From Paludibacteraceae bacterium (GTDB taxonomy: Bacteria; Bacteroidota; Bacteroidia; Bacteroidales; Paludibacteraceae), in assembly GCA_017556705.1 (NCBI GenBank), contig JAFYMG010000001.1:186001-250000 (forward strand): 64,000 bases of DNA, written 5' to 3'. Under the pieces are notes generated by a model that saw nothing but the letters and a program-made list of their open reading frames with translations, had not been told where the DNA came from and made no database searches. Shown here piece after piece: positions 9,479-15,971 of the stretch. The translations under genes and the position numbers were made by a program. Each line of letters starts with the position of its first letter. The stretch's first letter is position 1.

Positions 9479-10984
9479 ATGGCTCTTCCATTTATGACAG
9501 CGGAAGCTGCTGCGCAGCTCGTACCTCACGGAGCAATATGCGGCATGGGTGGTTTCACCCCTGCCGGCGCTCCAAAGGATGTTCCTTCTGCTATCGCAGC
9601 GATGGCTGAGGCGCTCCACGCTGAGGGCAAACCATATAAGATTGGTATGTACACTGGTGCCTCTACTGGCGACAGTTGCGACGGTGCACTCGCTCGCGCT
9701 CACGCTATCGAGTTCCGTACTCCATACCAAGGTAACAAAGACCTCCGCACCGAGCTCAACGCACAAGGTGCACACTACTACGATATGCACCTTTCAGAGC
9801 TCGCGCAAGATCTCCGCTACGGCTTTATGCCAAAGCCAGACTTCGCTATCGTAGAAGCTTGCGAGGTAGTAGAGAAAGGTGACCAAGTAGAGATCGTTCT
9901 CACCGCAGGTGTAGGTAATGTACCTACTTTCTGCCGCTTGGCTGATAAGGTGATCGTAGAACTCAACGAGGCTATGCCTGCTGCTATGCGTGGCATGCAT
10001 GATATCTACGAGCCTGCTGACCCACCTGTACGCCGCGAGATCCCTGTATATACCGTTGCTGACCGCATCGGTGCAGACTGCGTGACTATCCCTGCAGAGA
10101 AATTGGTGGCTGTGGTTAAGACCAACCGTCCTAACGAGGTAGGTGGTTTTACTCCGCTGGATGAGACTACTGCTAAGATTGGTGCAAACGTAGCATCTTT
10201 CCTCGAGAACGAGATGAAAGAGGGCCGTATCCCTGCATCTTTCTTGCCAATCCAATCAGGTGTAGGTAACATCGCTAACGCCGTACTCTATGCTTTGGGT
10301 GACAACAAGAACATCCCTGCTTTTGAGATGTACACCGAGGTGATCCAAGACTCTGTAGTGGAATTGATGAACGCAGGTCGCGTGAAGTTCGCTAGTGGTT
10401 GCTCATTGACTATTGGTTCTGATAAGCTCCAAGAGATCCTCGATAACCTCGATTTCTTCCGTGATAAACTCGTTCTCCGTCCACAAGAGATTAGTAACAA
10501 CCCAGAGGTTGCTCGTCGTCTTGGTTTGATCACCATCAACACAGCTCTTGAGGCAGATATCTTCGGTAACATCAACTCTACCCACGTTTGCGGTACCAAG
10601 ATGATGAACGGTATTGGTGGTTCAGGCGACTTTACTCGCAACGCATACATCAGCATCTATACTACTCCTTCTACCGCTAAGGGTGGTGCTATCTCGGCTT
10701 TTGCGCCAATGGTTAGCCACCACGACCACAGCGAGCATTCTGTGAAGATTATCATCACCGAGCACGGTATTGCTGACTTGCGTGGTAAGAGCCCAATCCA
10801 ACGCGCTCACGAGATCATCAACAACTGTGTGGATCCACAATACCGCCCAATGTTGAATGAGTACTTGGAGATGTCTAAGAAGGCGCATACCCCTCACACA
10901 CTCAGCTGCGCACTCGCTATGCACGAGGAGTTCCTCAAGTCAGGCGATATGCGTAACACCAAGTGGGAGAATTATAAACGCTAA
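9479..10984 (+). CDS. Acetyl-CoA hydrolase/transferase family; succinate-type CoA transferase
   Basis: The 501-residue protein belongs to the Cat1/ScpC/AarC class of CoA transferases, which move CoA between acetyl- or propionyl-CoA and succinate. In succinate-propionate fermenters such as many Bacteroidales it would close the propionate pathway. Visible motifs are GMGGFTPAGAPK near residue 20, the YTEVIQ segment with the likely catalytic glutamate (about residue 287), and NGIGGSGDFTRNAYIS. The acyl specificity cannot be decided by eye. The 3' third (from about 10658) and the flanking terminator region are duplicated at 12920-13640. Confidence 0.85.
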   Translation: MALPFMTAEAAAQLVPHGAICGMGGFTPAGAPKDVPSAIAAMAEALHAEGKPYKIGMYTGASTGDSCDGALARAHAIEFRTPYQGNKDLRTELNAQGAHYYDMHLSELAQDLRYGFMPKPDFAIVEACEVVEKGDQVEIVLTAGVGNVPTFCRLADKVIVELNEAMPAAMRGMHDIYEPADPPVRREIPVYTVADRIGADCVTIPAEKLVAVVKTNRPNEVGGFTPLDETTAKIGANVASFLENEMKEGRIPASFLPIQSGVGNIANAVLYALGDNKNIPAFEMYTEVIQDSVVELMNAGRVKFASGCSLTIGSDKLQEILDNLDFFRDKLVLRPQEISNNPEVARRLGLITINTALEADIFGNINSTHVCGTKMMNGIGGSGDFTRNAYISIYTTPSTAKGGAISAFAPMVSHHDHSEHSVKIIITEHGIADLRGKSPIQRAHEIINNCVDPQYRPMLNEYLEMSKKAHTPHTLSCALAMHEEFLKSGDMRNTKWENYKR

Positions 10985-11078
10985 ATTCGCGAATTTAGCG
11001 TTAGTTGAAAGAGTTTTAAGCGCACCGAAGGTGCTGTTCTAAACGTTTCAAAGGTGAGATTAGTTTCGACTGAATAAC

Positions 11079-11114
11079 CCTTAAAACTTTTAAAACTCTT
11101 AAAACTTCTTCAAC
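11079..11114 (+). repeat. 9-nt tandem repeat downstream of the CoA-transferase gene
   Basis: CCTTAAAAC, TTTTAAAAC, TCTTAAAAC and TTCTTCAAC precede the terminator. A homologous 9-nt array sits at the same place behind the second, broken copy (13568-13603). A small hairpin GCACC-GAA-GGTGC lies just upstream in the same spacer. Confidence 0.7.
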
Positions 11115-11122
11115 TACACACG

Positions 11123-11150
11123 AAAAGACTGCTTCGGCAGTCTTTTTGTG
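11123..11150 (+). terminator. Terminator of the CoA-transferase transcript
   Basis: AAAAGACTGC and GCAGTCTTTT pair over a UUCG loop and are followed by T's; ACACAC/GTGTGT extends the pairing outward. The same GACTGC stem is present after the duplicate at 13609-13640. Confidence 0.9.
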
Positions 11151-11202
11151 TGTAAATATGCTATTTCTTAATATTCTTTCCCCTTATACCTTATATATAT
11201 AC

Positions 11203-11374
11203 ATTGGACAAAAGACCAACGAAGAACCAAGGAAGAACCAAGGAACCTCAAAAGAACTCCGAAACGAAAAAAGTGCGTTTTGTTAAGATTGCAATCTCTT
11301 TTATCTCTCTTTTATCTTGCTTCACTCCACCGAGAGACGACCGAGAGAAGACCGAGGGAACACCATGAGAACTC
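11203..11374 (+). repeat. 11-nt degenerate tandem repeats, gene-free spacer
   Basis: The spacer between the terminator and the RNA module has no ORF worth calling. It contains 11-nt periodic blocks. At 11203-11268 one sees GACCAACGAAG, AACCAAGGAAG, AACCAAGGAAC, CTCAAAAGAAC. At 11298-11374 one sees CTTTTATCTCT, CTTTTATCTTG, CTTCACTCCAC, CGAGAGACGAC, CGAGAGAAGAC, CGAGGGAACAC. Units drift gradually while the period is kept. Confidence 0.7.
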
Positions 11375-11562
11375 CTTGCCTACAAAAAGGCTTTTTCTTA
11401 ATATCACCTTCCTAAAAAGGTGGACTTGATTTCTAAATAAGTTTCCTCCTTCTCTAAACTAGTTGACTTTGTGCACTTCGTTCGCGTTATTGCGGACGCT
11501 ATCCTTATCCTCTTTGTCTATTAGCCCCGAATCCTATTCGGTTACTTCTTGTATGTAAACTG

Positions 11563-11588
11563 AAAAATGCACGCAAAAGTGCATTTTT
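11563..11588 (+). terminator. Terminator-like hairpin just before the RNA module
   Basis: AAAAATGCAC and GTGCATTTTT form a 10-bp stem around GCAAAA. It overlaps the upstream edge of the promoter at 11589, so it would insulate the module from upstream transcription. Between 11375 and 11562 no gene is visible. Confidence 0.7.
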
Positions 11589-11620
11589 CTTGCTCAATCA
11601 AAAAAAATGTTGTAAATTTG
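11589..11620 (+). promoter_or_regulatory. Promoter of RNA module copy A
   Basis: CTTG at 11589-11592 and TAAATTTG at 11613-11620 are 20 nt apart. The same sequence block, including TTCTTGCTCAATC, is conserved before copy B on the other strand at 48.7 kb. Confidence 0.75.
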
Positions 11621-11626
11621 CAGCGC

Positions 11627-11871
11627 AAAGTTGAGCGATTGACTTTGCAGACATAATAAAAAGCGTTTATTAGCGCTTGTTTTGGCAACTTGAAATCTAG
11701 CAAATTACAAACCCCGAAACAAGAGAGCAATAAATGCCCCTTGGTATGTATTTTTCGTTGTGCTTTACAACGATTTGCATATCGGCGTGGGCATTCATTG
11801 TTTATTCTTGGTTAAGGGTTTTGCTAGAACCTCAAGTTGGAGAATAAGCAAAAAGAGGTTCCACGCTTTTT
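11627..11871 (+). ncRNA. Structured RNA / leader module, copy A (novel candidate)
   Basis: This stretch of about 245 nt is closely similar to 48661-48391 on the minus strand. A long stem pairs 11663-11685 with 11714-11737; differences between the copies keep or wobble the pairs. A central hairpin TCGTTGT-GCTTT-ACAACGA is replaced in copy B by a different hairpin sequence. The 3' part pairs GCGTGG (11785-11790) with CCACGC (11861-11866), followed by five T's, and AACCTC with GAGGTT; TTATTCT (11812-11818) can pair with AGAATAA (11841-11847), crossing the previous helix as a pseudoknot. It may be a free sRNA or a transcription attenuator for the lipoprotein gene 58 nt downstream. Confidence 0.6.
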
Positions 11872-11887
11872 CTATAATTATACCAAC

Positions 11888-11908
11888 GGGGGGTTGGAAC
11901 CAACTCCC
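11888..11908 (+). promoter_or_regulatory. Second hairpin before the lipoprotein start
   Basis: A G-rich half ending in GTTGG pairs with CCAACTCCC across AA. The same arrangement, with GGAGG paired to CTTCC, precedes the 86-residue gene in copy B. It could mask a Shine-Dalgarno-like G-run, but it lies about 20-30 nt from the start codon, so this is speculative. Confidence 0.4.
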
Positions 11909-11928
11909 TACAAAACATAAAATAACAA

Positions 11929-12783
11929 ATGAAAAAGATTTTATATGTTGCTTTATTAGCAATGTTTTTAGTCGGTTGTGATGAGGGATATAACAACAAT
12001 CCTTCCGATGAAAATTCAAACCAAAGTTCTAGTAATGATTCTGGAGATAAACCAGATGATGGTCTTTTTACCTATGCATTCTCCGTTTCGACAGATAAAC
12101 AAGTGATCTTCTCTTCAGGAAATTTGCAATATCATCCAGCAAATAACAAATGGCGTTTTGCAGAGAATCAAACCGATTATATAGGTGATGGCAATAGCAA
12201 TATCTCTACTTCGTATAACGGTTGGTTGGATTTGTTAGGTTGGAGTACAAGCGCAAATAATTTTGGTGTAAGTACTTCAAGCCACGATTATAGTGGTTCA
12301 TTTGTTGATTGGGGTACGAATAAGATAGGCAATGATGCTCCTAATACATGGCGTACATTGACTTATGATGAGTGGGATTATGTAGTATTTAATCGTCCAA
12401 ACGCAAGTTCTCTCAGGGGTGTAGCCCAAGCCAATGGTGTAAATGGTTTAATCTTGTTGCCCGATAATTGGACATGCCCAGCAGGTGTAACTTTTAAATC
12501 AGGTTTCCATAGTAGTTGTGGTGTAACGTATTACGCAGATTATCAAACCTTTACAGTTGAGCAGTGGTCTAAATTAGAGGCTGCAGGTGCTGTCTTCCTG
12601 CCTGCTGCTGGCGTCCGCTACGGCTCCAATGTGAAGGATATGCAGAGTGTCGGTCGCTATTGGTCTACCACAGAGGGCTTTAGCAGCAGCGCCCACTACC
12701 TCTACTTCTTCTCTGACAGAGCGACTATGTACTACTACTATCGCAGCTACGGTCAATCCGTGCGTCTTGTCAAGGATTTGTAA
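11929..12783 (+). CDS. Surface lipoprotein with Fibrobacter-paralogue / C-type-lectin-like domain
   Basis: The 284-residue protein has a lipoprotein signal with lipobox LVGC at about Cys17, a Ser/Asn/Asp-rich linker (residues 20-45), then a domain beginning FSVSTDKQVIFSSGNLQYH and ending GQSVRLVKDL. This resembles the large paralogous Bacteroidales/Fibrobacter surface family whose C-termini end in SVRLV or SVRPV. The last 60 or so codons (from about 12580) are GC-richer and use more NNC codons than the AT-rich body, suggesting a mosaic origin. The gene sits between the RNA module and two terminator hairpins as a self-contained block. Function is unknown; display at the outer surface is inferred. 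Confidence 0.7.
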   Translation: MKKILYVALLAMFLVGCDEGYNNNPSDENSNQSSSNDSGDKPDDGLFTYAFSVSTDKQVIFSSGNLQYHPANNKWRFAENQTDYIGDGNSNISTSYNGWLDLLGWSTSANNFGVSTSSHDYSGSFVDWGTNKIGNDAPNTWRTLTYDEWDYVVFNRPNASSLRGVAQANGVNGLILLPDNWTCPAGVTFKSGFHSSCGVTYYADYQTFTVEQWSKLEAAGAVFLPAAGVRYGSNVKDMQSVGRYWSTTEGFSSSAHYLYFFSDRATMYYYYRSYGQSVRLVKDL

Positions 12784-12790
12784 TAAGCAT

Positions 12791-12829
12791 CCCGATTTTG
12801 TTCGCAGGCAAAGCCACGACAAAATCGGG
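12791..12829 (+). terminator. Long hairpin after the lipoprotein gene
   Basis: CCCGATTTTGT and ACAAAATCGGG form an 11-bp stem with a 17-nt loop. No T-run follows directly, so it may stabilise the 3' end rather than terminate. Confidence 0.55.
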
Positions 12830-12848
12830 TGATGTACCATAACGATTT

Positions 12849-12892
12849 CTCACTCTGCCAATCATTTGTTGAATTGGCGGGGTGAGTTTTTT
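12849..12892 (+). terminator. Rho-independent terminator of the lipoprotein unit
   Basis: CTCAC...GCCAAT pairs with ATTGGC...GTGAG and six T's follow. It marks the right edge of the lipoprotein block, 28 nt before the CoA-transferase remnant. Confidence 0.75.
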
Positions 12893-12919
12893 ATGCTCGC
12901 GAAATAGTCGCTATAGGGT

Positions 12920-13448
12920 TTATACTACACCTTCTACCGCTAAGGGTGGTGCTATCTCGGCTTTCGCGCCAATGGTTAGCCACCACGACCACAGCGAGCA
13001 CTCTGTGAAGATCATCATCACCGAGCACGGTATTGCTGACTTGCGTGGTAAGAGCCCAATCCAACGTGCTCACGAGACATTATCCCAAATCGGTCATTAG
13101 ACTGTAACCCATTTCAATTTAGGATGTAAACTTTCACTTTTTGCATGTTATCAATCCTTTTTGGTATCTTTTCCATCTCTTTTCAGTCGTGTAGCTCGCT
13201 ACACTCCTTCAAAGAAGCCGAAAAATCTACTCAAAAATCACTTGATCACATTTGCAAAATCTAATGACCGATTTGGGATTATCAACAATTGTGTGGATCC
13301 ACAATACCGCCCATTGTTGAACGAGTACTTGGAGATGTCTAAGACTGCTCATACCCCTCACACACTCAGCTGCGCACTCGCTATGCACGAGGAGTTCCTC
13401 AAGTCAGGCGATATGCGTAACACCAAGTGGGAGAACTATAAACGCTAA
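12920..13448 (+). pseudogene. 3' remnant of a second CoA-transferase gene, split by a 198-bp element
   Basis: 12920-13076 repeats the CoA-transferase gene from about 10658 to 10812 with five differences, all apparently synonymous. 13280-13448 repeats the final part to the stop codon, with two amino-acid changes (Met to Leu, Lys to Thr) and several synonymous ones. The two pieces are separated by an inverted-repeat element at 13082-13279, and one base is missing at the left junction, which breaks the frame. The first two thirds of the gene are absent. The mostly synonymous divergence suggests a once-functional tandem paralogue. The 3' flank, including a 9-nt array and a GACTGC terminator, is also related to that of the intact copy. 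Confidence 0.85.
13082..13279. mobile_element. MITE-like 198-bp element with 19-bp terminal inverted repeats
   Basis: ATCCCAAATCGGTCATTAG at 13082-13100 is perfectly inverted at 13261-13279. The inside has no plausible gene but contains a palindrome GTGTAGC-TC-GCTACAC near 13189-13204. It interrupts a sequence that is continuous in the intact copy at 10810-10820, which proves an insertion. A target duplication of 2-3 bp (AT or TAT) is possible but blurred. A small non-autonomous transposable element is the simplest reading; no second copy is seen in the window. Confidence 0.75.
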
Positions 13449-13522
13449 ATCCGTGTAGATTTAGCGTTGGTTGAAAGAGTTTTAATAGTTTTAGTCGCAC
13501 CTGCGGTGCTGTTTTAAAGGTA

Positions 13523-13603
13523 GGCTAGTTGGACTAGTAGTACTAGATGGGCTAGATATACTAGATCCTTTAAAACTCTTAAAACCCTTAAAACCTTTTC
13601 TAC
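13523..13603 (+). repeat. 9-nt tandem repeat behind the CoA-transferase remnant
   Basis: Nine consecutive 9-nt units are visible: GGCTAGTTG, GACTAGTAG, TACTAGATG, GGCTAGATA, TACTAGATC, then CTTTAAAAC, TCTTAAAAC, CCTTAAAAC, CTTTTCTAC. The second half matches the array behind the intact gene; the CTAG-centred half is specific to this copy. Confidence 0.8.
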
Positions 13604-13608
13604 TAAAC

Positions 13609-13640
13609 AAAAAAGACTGCTTCTCAGAGCAGTCTTTTTT
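13609..13640. terminator. Bidirectional terminator between the remnant and recO
   Basis: AAAAAAGACTGCT and AGCAGTCTTTTTT form a 13-bp stem around a 6-nt loop with A- and T-runs on both sides. It can serve the plus-strand remnant and the minus-strand recO operon ending at 13644. Confidence 0.9.
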
Positions 13641-13643
13641 GTA

Positions 13644-14225
13644 TCAATCAAACACTTCCATCAATACATCCAATGATTTGGGTGGGCGAAAATCTTCGAT
13701 ATGCTCTTCGTAGTAAGTGGTCAAAGAACGGAGGCGATGCTGGCGTTCGTTGCGGGAAGCTGGTGCAATGAACCAATTAGGATGCTCCGTATCATCAATG
13801 CCAATACCTAAATAAGTAGCATACTCCAAGAGAAAATGCAGATGCAGGTTGCTAATTTCAGTATCTTGATCTAGATGTTGGATAACTTCGCATAACCAAT
13901 CATAAAGAGGTTGGTCGCTCATTGGGTGGCGAAGAGTGGAAACCAAAACTTCAGCGATAAACATAGCCACGCATTGGCGTTGGATATCAGTAGTTAATCG
14001 CTGTGGAGTATAGAGTAGCGATAGTGAAGACAACGTACCCATCTGTGCAGGGGCATTGTTGCGGCGTGTGGACGTGAAATCAATGATAGATAGCGGGCGA
14101 AGCAATCCTTTGTATTTATTACCATATATTGCATACTGCATTCGTCCGTGTTCTGCAGTGTATAGATGTACAATGCTACCCGTATCCGAATATCGAGTGA
14201 TATTTAAGACAATCGCCCCTTGCAC
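13644..14225 (-). CDS. recO: DNA repair protein RecO
   Basis: RecO works with RecR (and RecF) to load RecA on SSB-coated DNA. The 193-residue product starts at GTG (14225) with QGAIVLNITRYSDTGSIVHLYTAEHGR, the typical OB-fold N-terminus. At 193 residues it is shorter than the usual 230-250, and the C-terminal region is reduced. It is the last gene of the block phoH - small membrane protein - recO, beginning 3 nt after the previous stop. Confidence 0.85.
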   Translation of the reverse strand: MQGAIVLNITRYSDTGSIVHLYTAEHGRMQYAIYGNKYKGLLRPLSIIDFTSTRRNNAPAQMGTLSSLSLLYTPQRLTTDIQRQCVAMFIAEVLVSTLRHPMSDQPLYDWLCEVIQHLDQDTEISNLHLHFLLEYATYLGIGIDDTEHPNWFIAPASRNERQHRLRSLTTYYEEHIEDFRPPKSLDVLMEVFD

Positions 14226-14227
14226 TG

Positions 14228-14533
14228 CTATTCTTTGAGCTTTTTATTTTCTGTGTTCAGCTTTTTGATTTCTCTCTTGCGAACAAAATACCCGATGGTG
14301 AACATTGGAAGAATATCCGCAAAAGGTAAGGACTCTTCTACAAAGTTGATGACAGCACCTAAAGCCCCCGTCTTTCCACCAAACAGTAAATAGAAGAACA
14401 AAGCAGATAATGGTGCCCAAATAGCATCAATCCATTCACCCCAAGTAGGTAGGAAATACGAAATACAACCAGCTACATCTAGCAATATACATAGCCAAAT
14501 AGGCGGTAATTTTATTTCTTTTTCCTTTTTCAT
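14228..14533 (-). CDS. Small membrane protein, function unknown
   Basis: The 101-residue protein has a Lys-rich start, three or so hydrophobic segments (ICILLDVAGCISYF-like, IWAPLSALFFYLLFGG, and one around FADILPMFTIGYFV) and a charged C-terminal helix. It overlaps the end of phoH by 4 bp (ATGA) and is probably translationally coupled to it. No domain name is offered. Confidence 0.7.
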   Translation of the reverse strand: MKKEKEIKLPPIWLCILLDVAGCISYFLPTWGEWIDAIWAPLSALFFYLLFGGKTGALGAVINFVEESLPFADILPMFTIGYFVRKREIKKLNTENKKLKE

Positions 14534-15495
14534 ATATTTTCGAGTTGGTCTTTTTTATCTCGGTTATCAGTCGTATTGTATGCTGCCACAATATGTTTCA
14601 CTAAATGATGGCGAACAATATCTTTTTGATTAAACTCCACGATAGATATACCACGAATATCGTGTAGGCGTTCGATAGCATCCTTCAAACCCGACTTTTG
14701 ACTAGCAGGTAAGTCTATTTGGGTCATATCGCCTGTGATAATCATCTTGCCATTGATACCCAGTCGGGTGAGGAACATCTTGAGTTGAGCAGTAGTGGTA
14801 TTTTGTGCCTCATCAAGGATGACAATAGCATCTGCCAAGGTGCGTCCGCGCATGAAGGCCAATGGGGCAATCTGTATCACCCCACGCTCCATATATTCGT
14901 TGAGTTTGGCACCGGGAATCATATCTTGCAAGGCATCGTACAATGGTTGCAAGTATGGATCAATCTTCTCTTTCATATCACCAGGCAAGAATCCCAGTTT
15001 CTCGCCCGCTTCGACCGCAGGACGCGAGAGGATGATGCGCTTTACTTCGCGATTTTTGAGCGCTCGCACAGCCAATGCGATGGCAGTGTATGTCTTTCCG
15101 CTACCTGCAGGACCAATAGCAAACAGCAAGTCATTCTCCTCGTATGCATCTACCAAGCGTTGTTGATTAGCACTGCGCGCTACAATAGACTTGCCATTGA
15201 CACCATGTAGGATAAGATTATCTTGCAGAAACTCCGTGGGTTGTTCGCCATGTAGGAGTTGGAGTATCTGCTCCTCGTTGAGGGTATTATTCTTGATGCA
15301 AAACGCTTCGCACTTGCGCAAGTTCTGCTCAAAGCGTATGATGGCAGGCTGCGAACCAATTACCTTCACTTGATACCCACGCGCCACGATACGCACATCG
15401 GGGTGCTGGTTTTTCAAGCACAGGATATTGATATTGTTCACGCCATAAAACGTGGCAGTGTCTAGTGCATCGTTGAGAGAGAGAATGGTTTCCAT
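14530..15495 (-). CDS. phoH: PhoH family ATPase
   Basis: This 321-residue cytoplasmic P-loop ATPase of the PhoH/YbeZ family is often linked to RNA metabolism together with the YbeY endoribonuclease. The N-terminal about 100 residues are a KH-like region. The Walker A is GPAGSGKTYTAIA and the Walker B is VILDEAQNTTTAQ, followed by the LTRLGINGKMIITGDMTQIDLP segment diagnostic of PhoH. It overlaps the downstream small membrane gene by 4 bp and lies 1 bp from the upstream HsdR-N-like gene's end. Confidence 0.93.
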   Translation of the reverse strand: METILSLNDALDTATFYGVNNINILCLKNQHPDVRIVARGYQVKVIGSQPAIIRFEQNLRKCEAFCIKNNTLNEEQILQLLHGEQPTEFLQDNLILHGVNGKSIVARSANQQRLVDAYEENDLLFAIGPAGSGKTYTAIALAVRALKNREVKRIILSRPAVEAGEKLGFLPGDMKEKIDPYLQPLYDALQDMIPGAKLNEYMERGVIQIAPLAFMRGRTLADAIVILDEAQNTTTAQLKMFLTRLGINGKMIITGDMTQIDLPASQKSGLKDAIERLHDIRGISIVEFNQKDIVRHHLVKHIVAAYNTTDNRDKKDQLENI

Positions 15496-15496
15496 G

Positions 15497-15904
15497 TTAT
15501 TTTATGAGTAAATCCGAGTAGTTCGGAATATGGTTTAGGAATTGATATGTAGTTTCTTTTACTTCGGCTATAATTGTATCTTTACCATTGCTAAGCATCA
15601 AATAGGGCACATGCAAATGGCGATTATATATGGCAGCTTGGTCAAAAACTTGCTGCGTAAGAGGTACAGATTCGGCTTTAAACTCAATAAGCATAAGTGG
15701 TTGCATCTGTTGGCTATACACAATAGCATCACAACGCTTCTTCAGTCCTGCGACCTCAATGGGAACTTCTACAGCTATTAATCCGTGTGGATAGGCAAAG
15801 TTATCTTCTAACGCATGCAAAATAGTCTGACGAACATGCTCCTCTGGCGTGAGGCGGACATATTTCCGCCTCCACGCACAGAGAATCTGTTGTTTGTTAT
15901 CCAT
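15497..15904 (-). CDS. HsdR N-terminal-like protein (type I restriction R-subunit N-domain, solitary)
   Basis: The 135-residue product carries a PD-(D/E)xK-like core: EEHVRQTILHAL at the start, RCDAIVYS, then LMLIEFKAE and LTQQVFDQAAIYN. This is the stand-alone HSDR_N_2-type domain common in Bacteroidota and not attached to a helicase or to other restriction genes here. ATG at 15904 is preferred over a TTG at 15913. Its role is unknown; the presence of D and E-x-K suggests a nuclease fold. Confidence 0.75.
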   Translation of the reverse strand: MDNKQQILCAWRRKYVRLTPEEHVRQTILHALEDNFAYPHGLIAVEVPIEVAGLKKRCDAIVYSQQMQPLMLIEFKAESVPLTQQVFDQAAIYNRHLHVPYLMLSNGKDTIIAEVKETTYQFLNHIPNYSDLLIK

Positions 15905-15916
15905 CGCCTTCAAACT

Positions 15917-15966
15917 CTAACCTTTAACCTATAGCCCGCAGGGCGTCCTGTAGGCGAAGCCGTCCT
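15917..15966 (-). repeat. Palindromic spacer unit between glnS and the HsdR-N-like gene
   Basis: Read on the minus strand the spacer contains ATAGGACG, the hairpin GGCTTCGCC, AGGACG, the hairpin GCCCTGCGGGC, CTATAGG and then TTAAAGG and TTAGAG. The same order recurs at 23741-23799 and 24600-24650. Confidence 0.65.
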
Positions 15967-15971
15967 ATGAC

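Noticed and set aside
11760..11981. A 73-residue frame across RNA module copy A and the lipoprotein start
   Set aside because: It overlaps the structured RNA and the real lipoprotein start in another frame, with no RBS or family match.
13161..13448. A new 95-residue gene across the element and the CoA-transferase end
   Set aside because: Its first half lies inside the 198-bp inverted-repeat element and its second half is the copied 3' end of the CoA-transferase; it is a chance fusion.
15497..15904. A complete type I restriction system at the HsdR-N-like gene
   Set aside because: Only the small N-terminal-like domain is present, with no helicase, HsdM or HsdS gene nearby.
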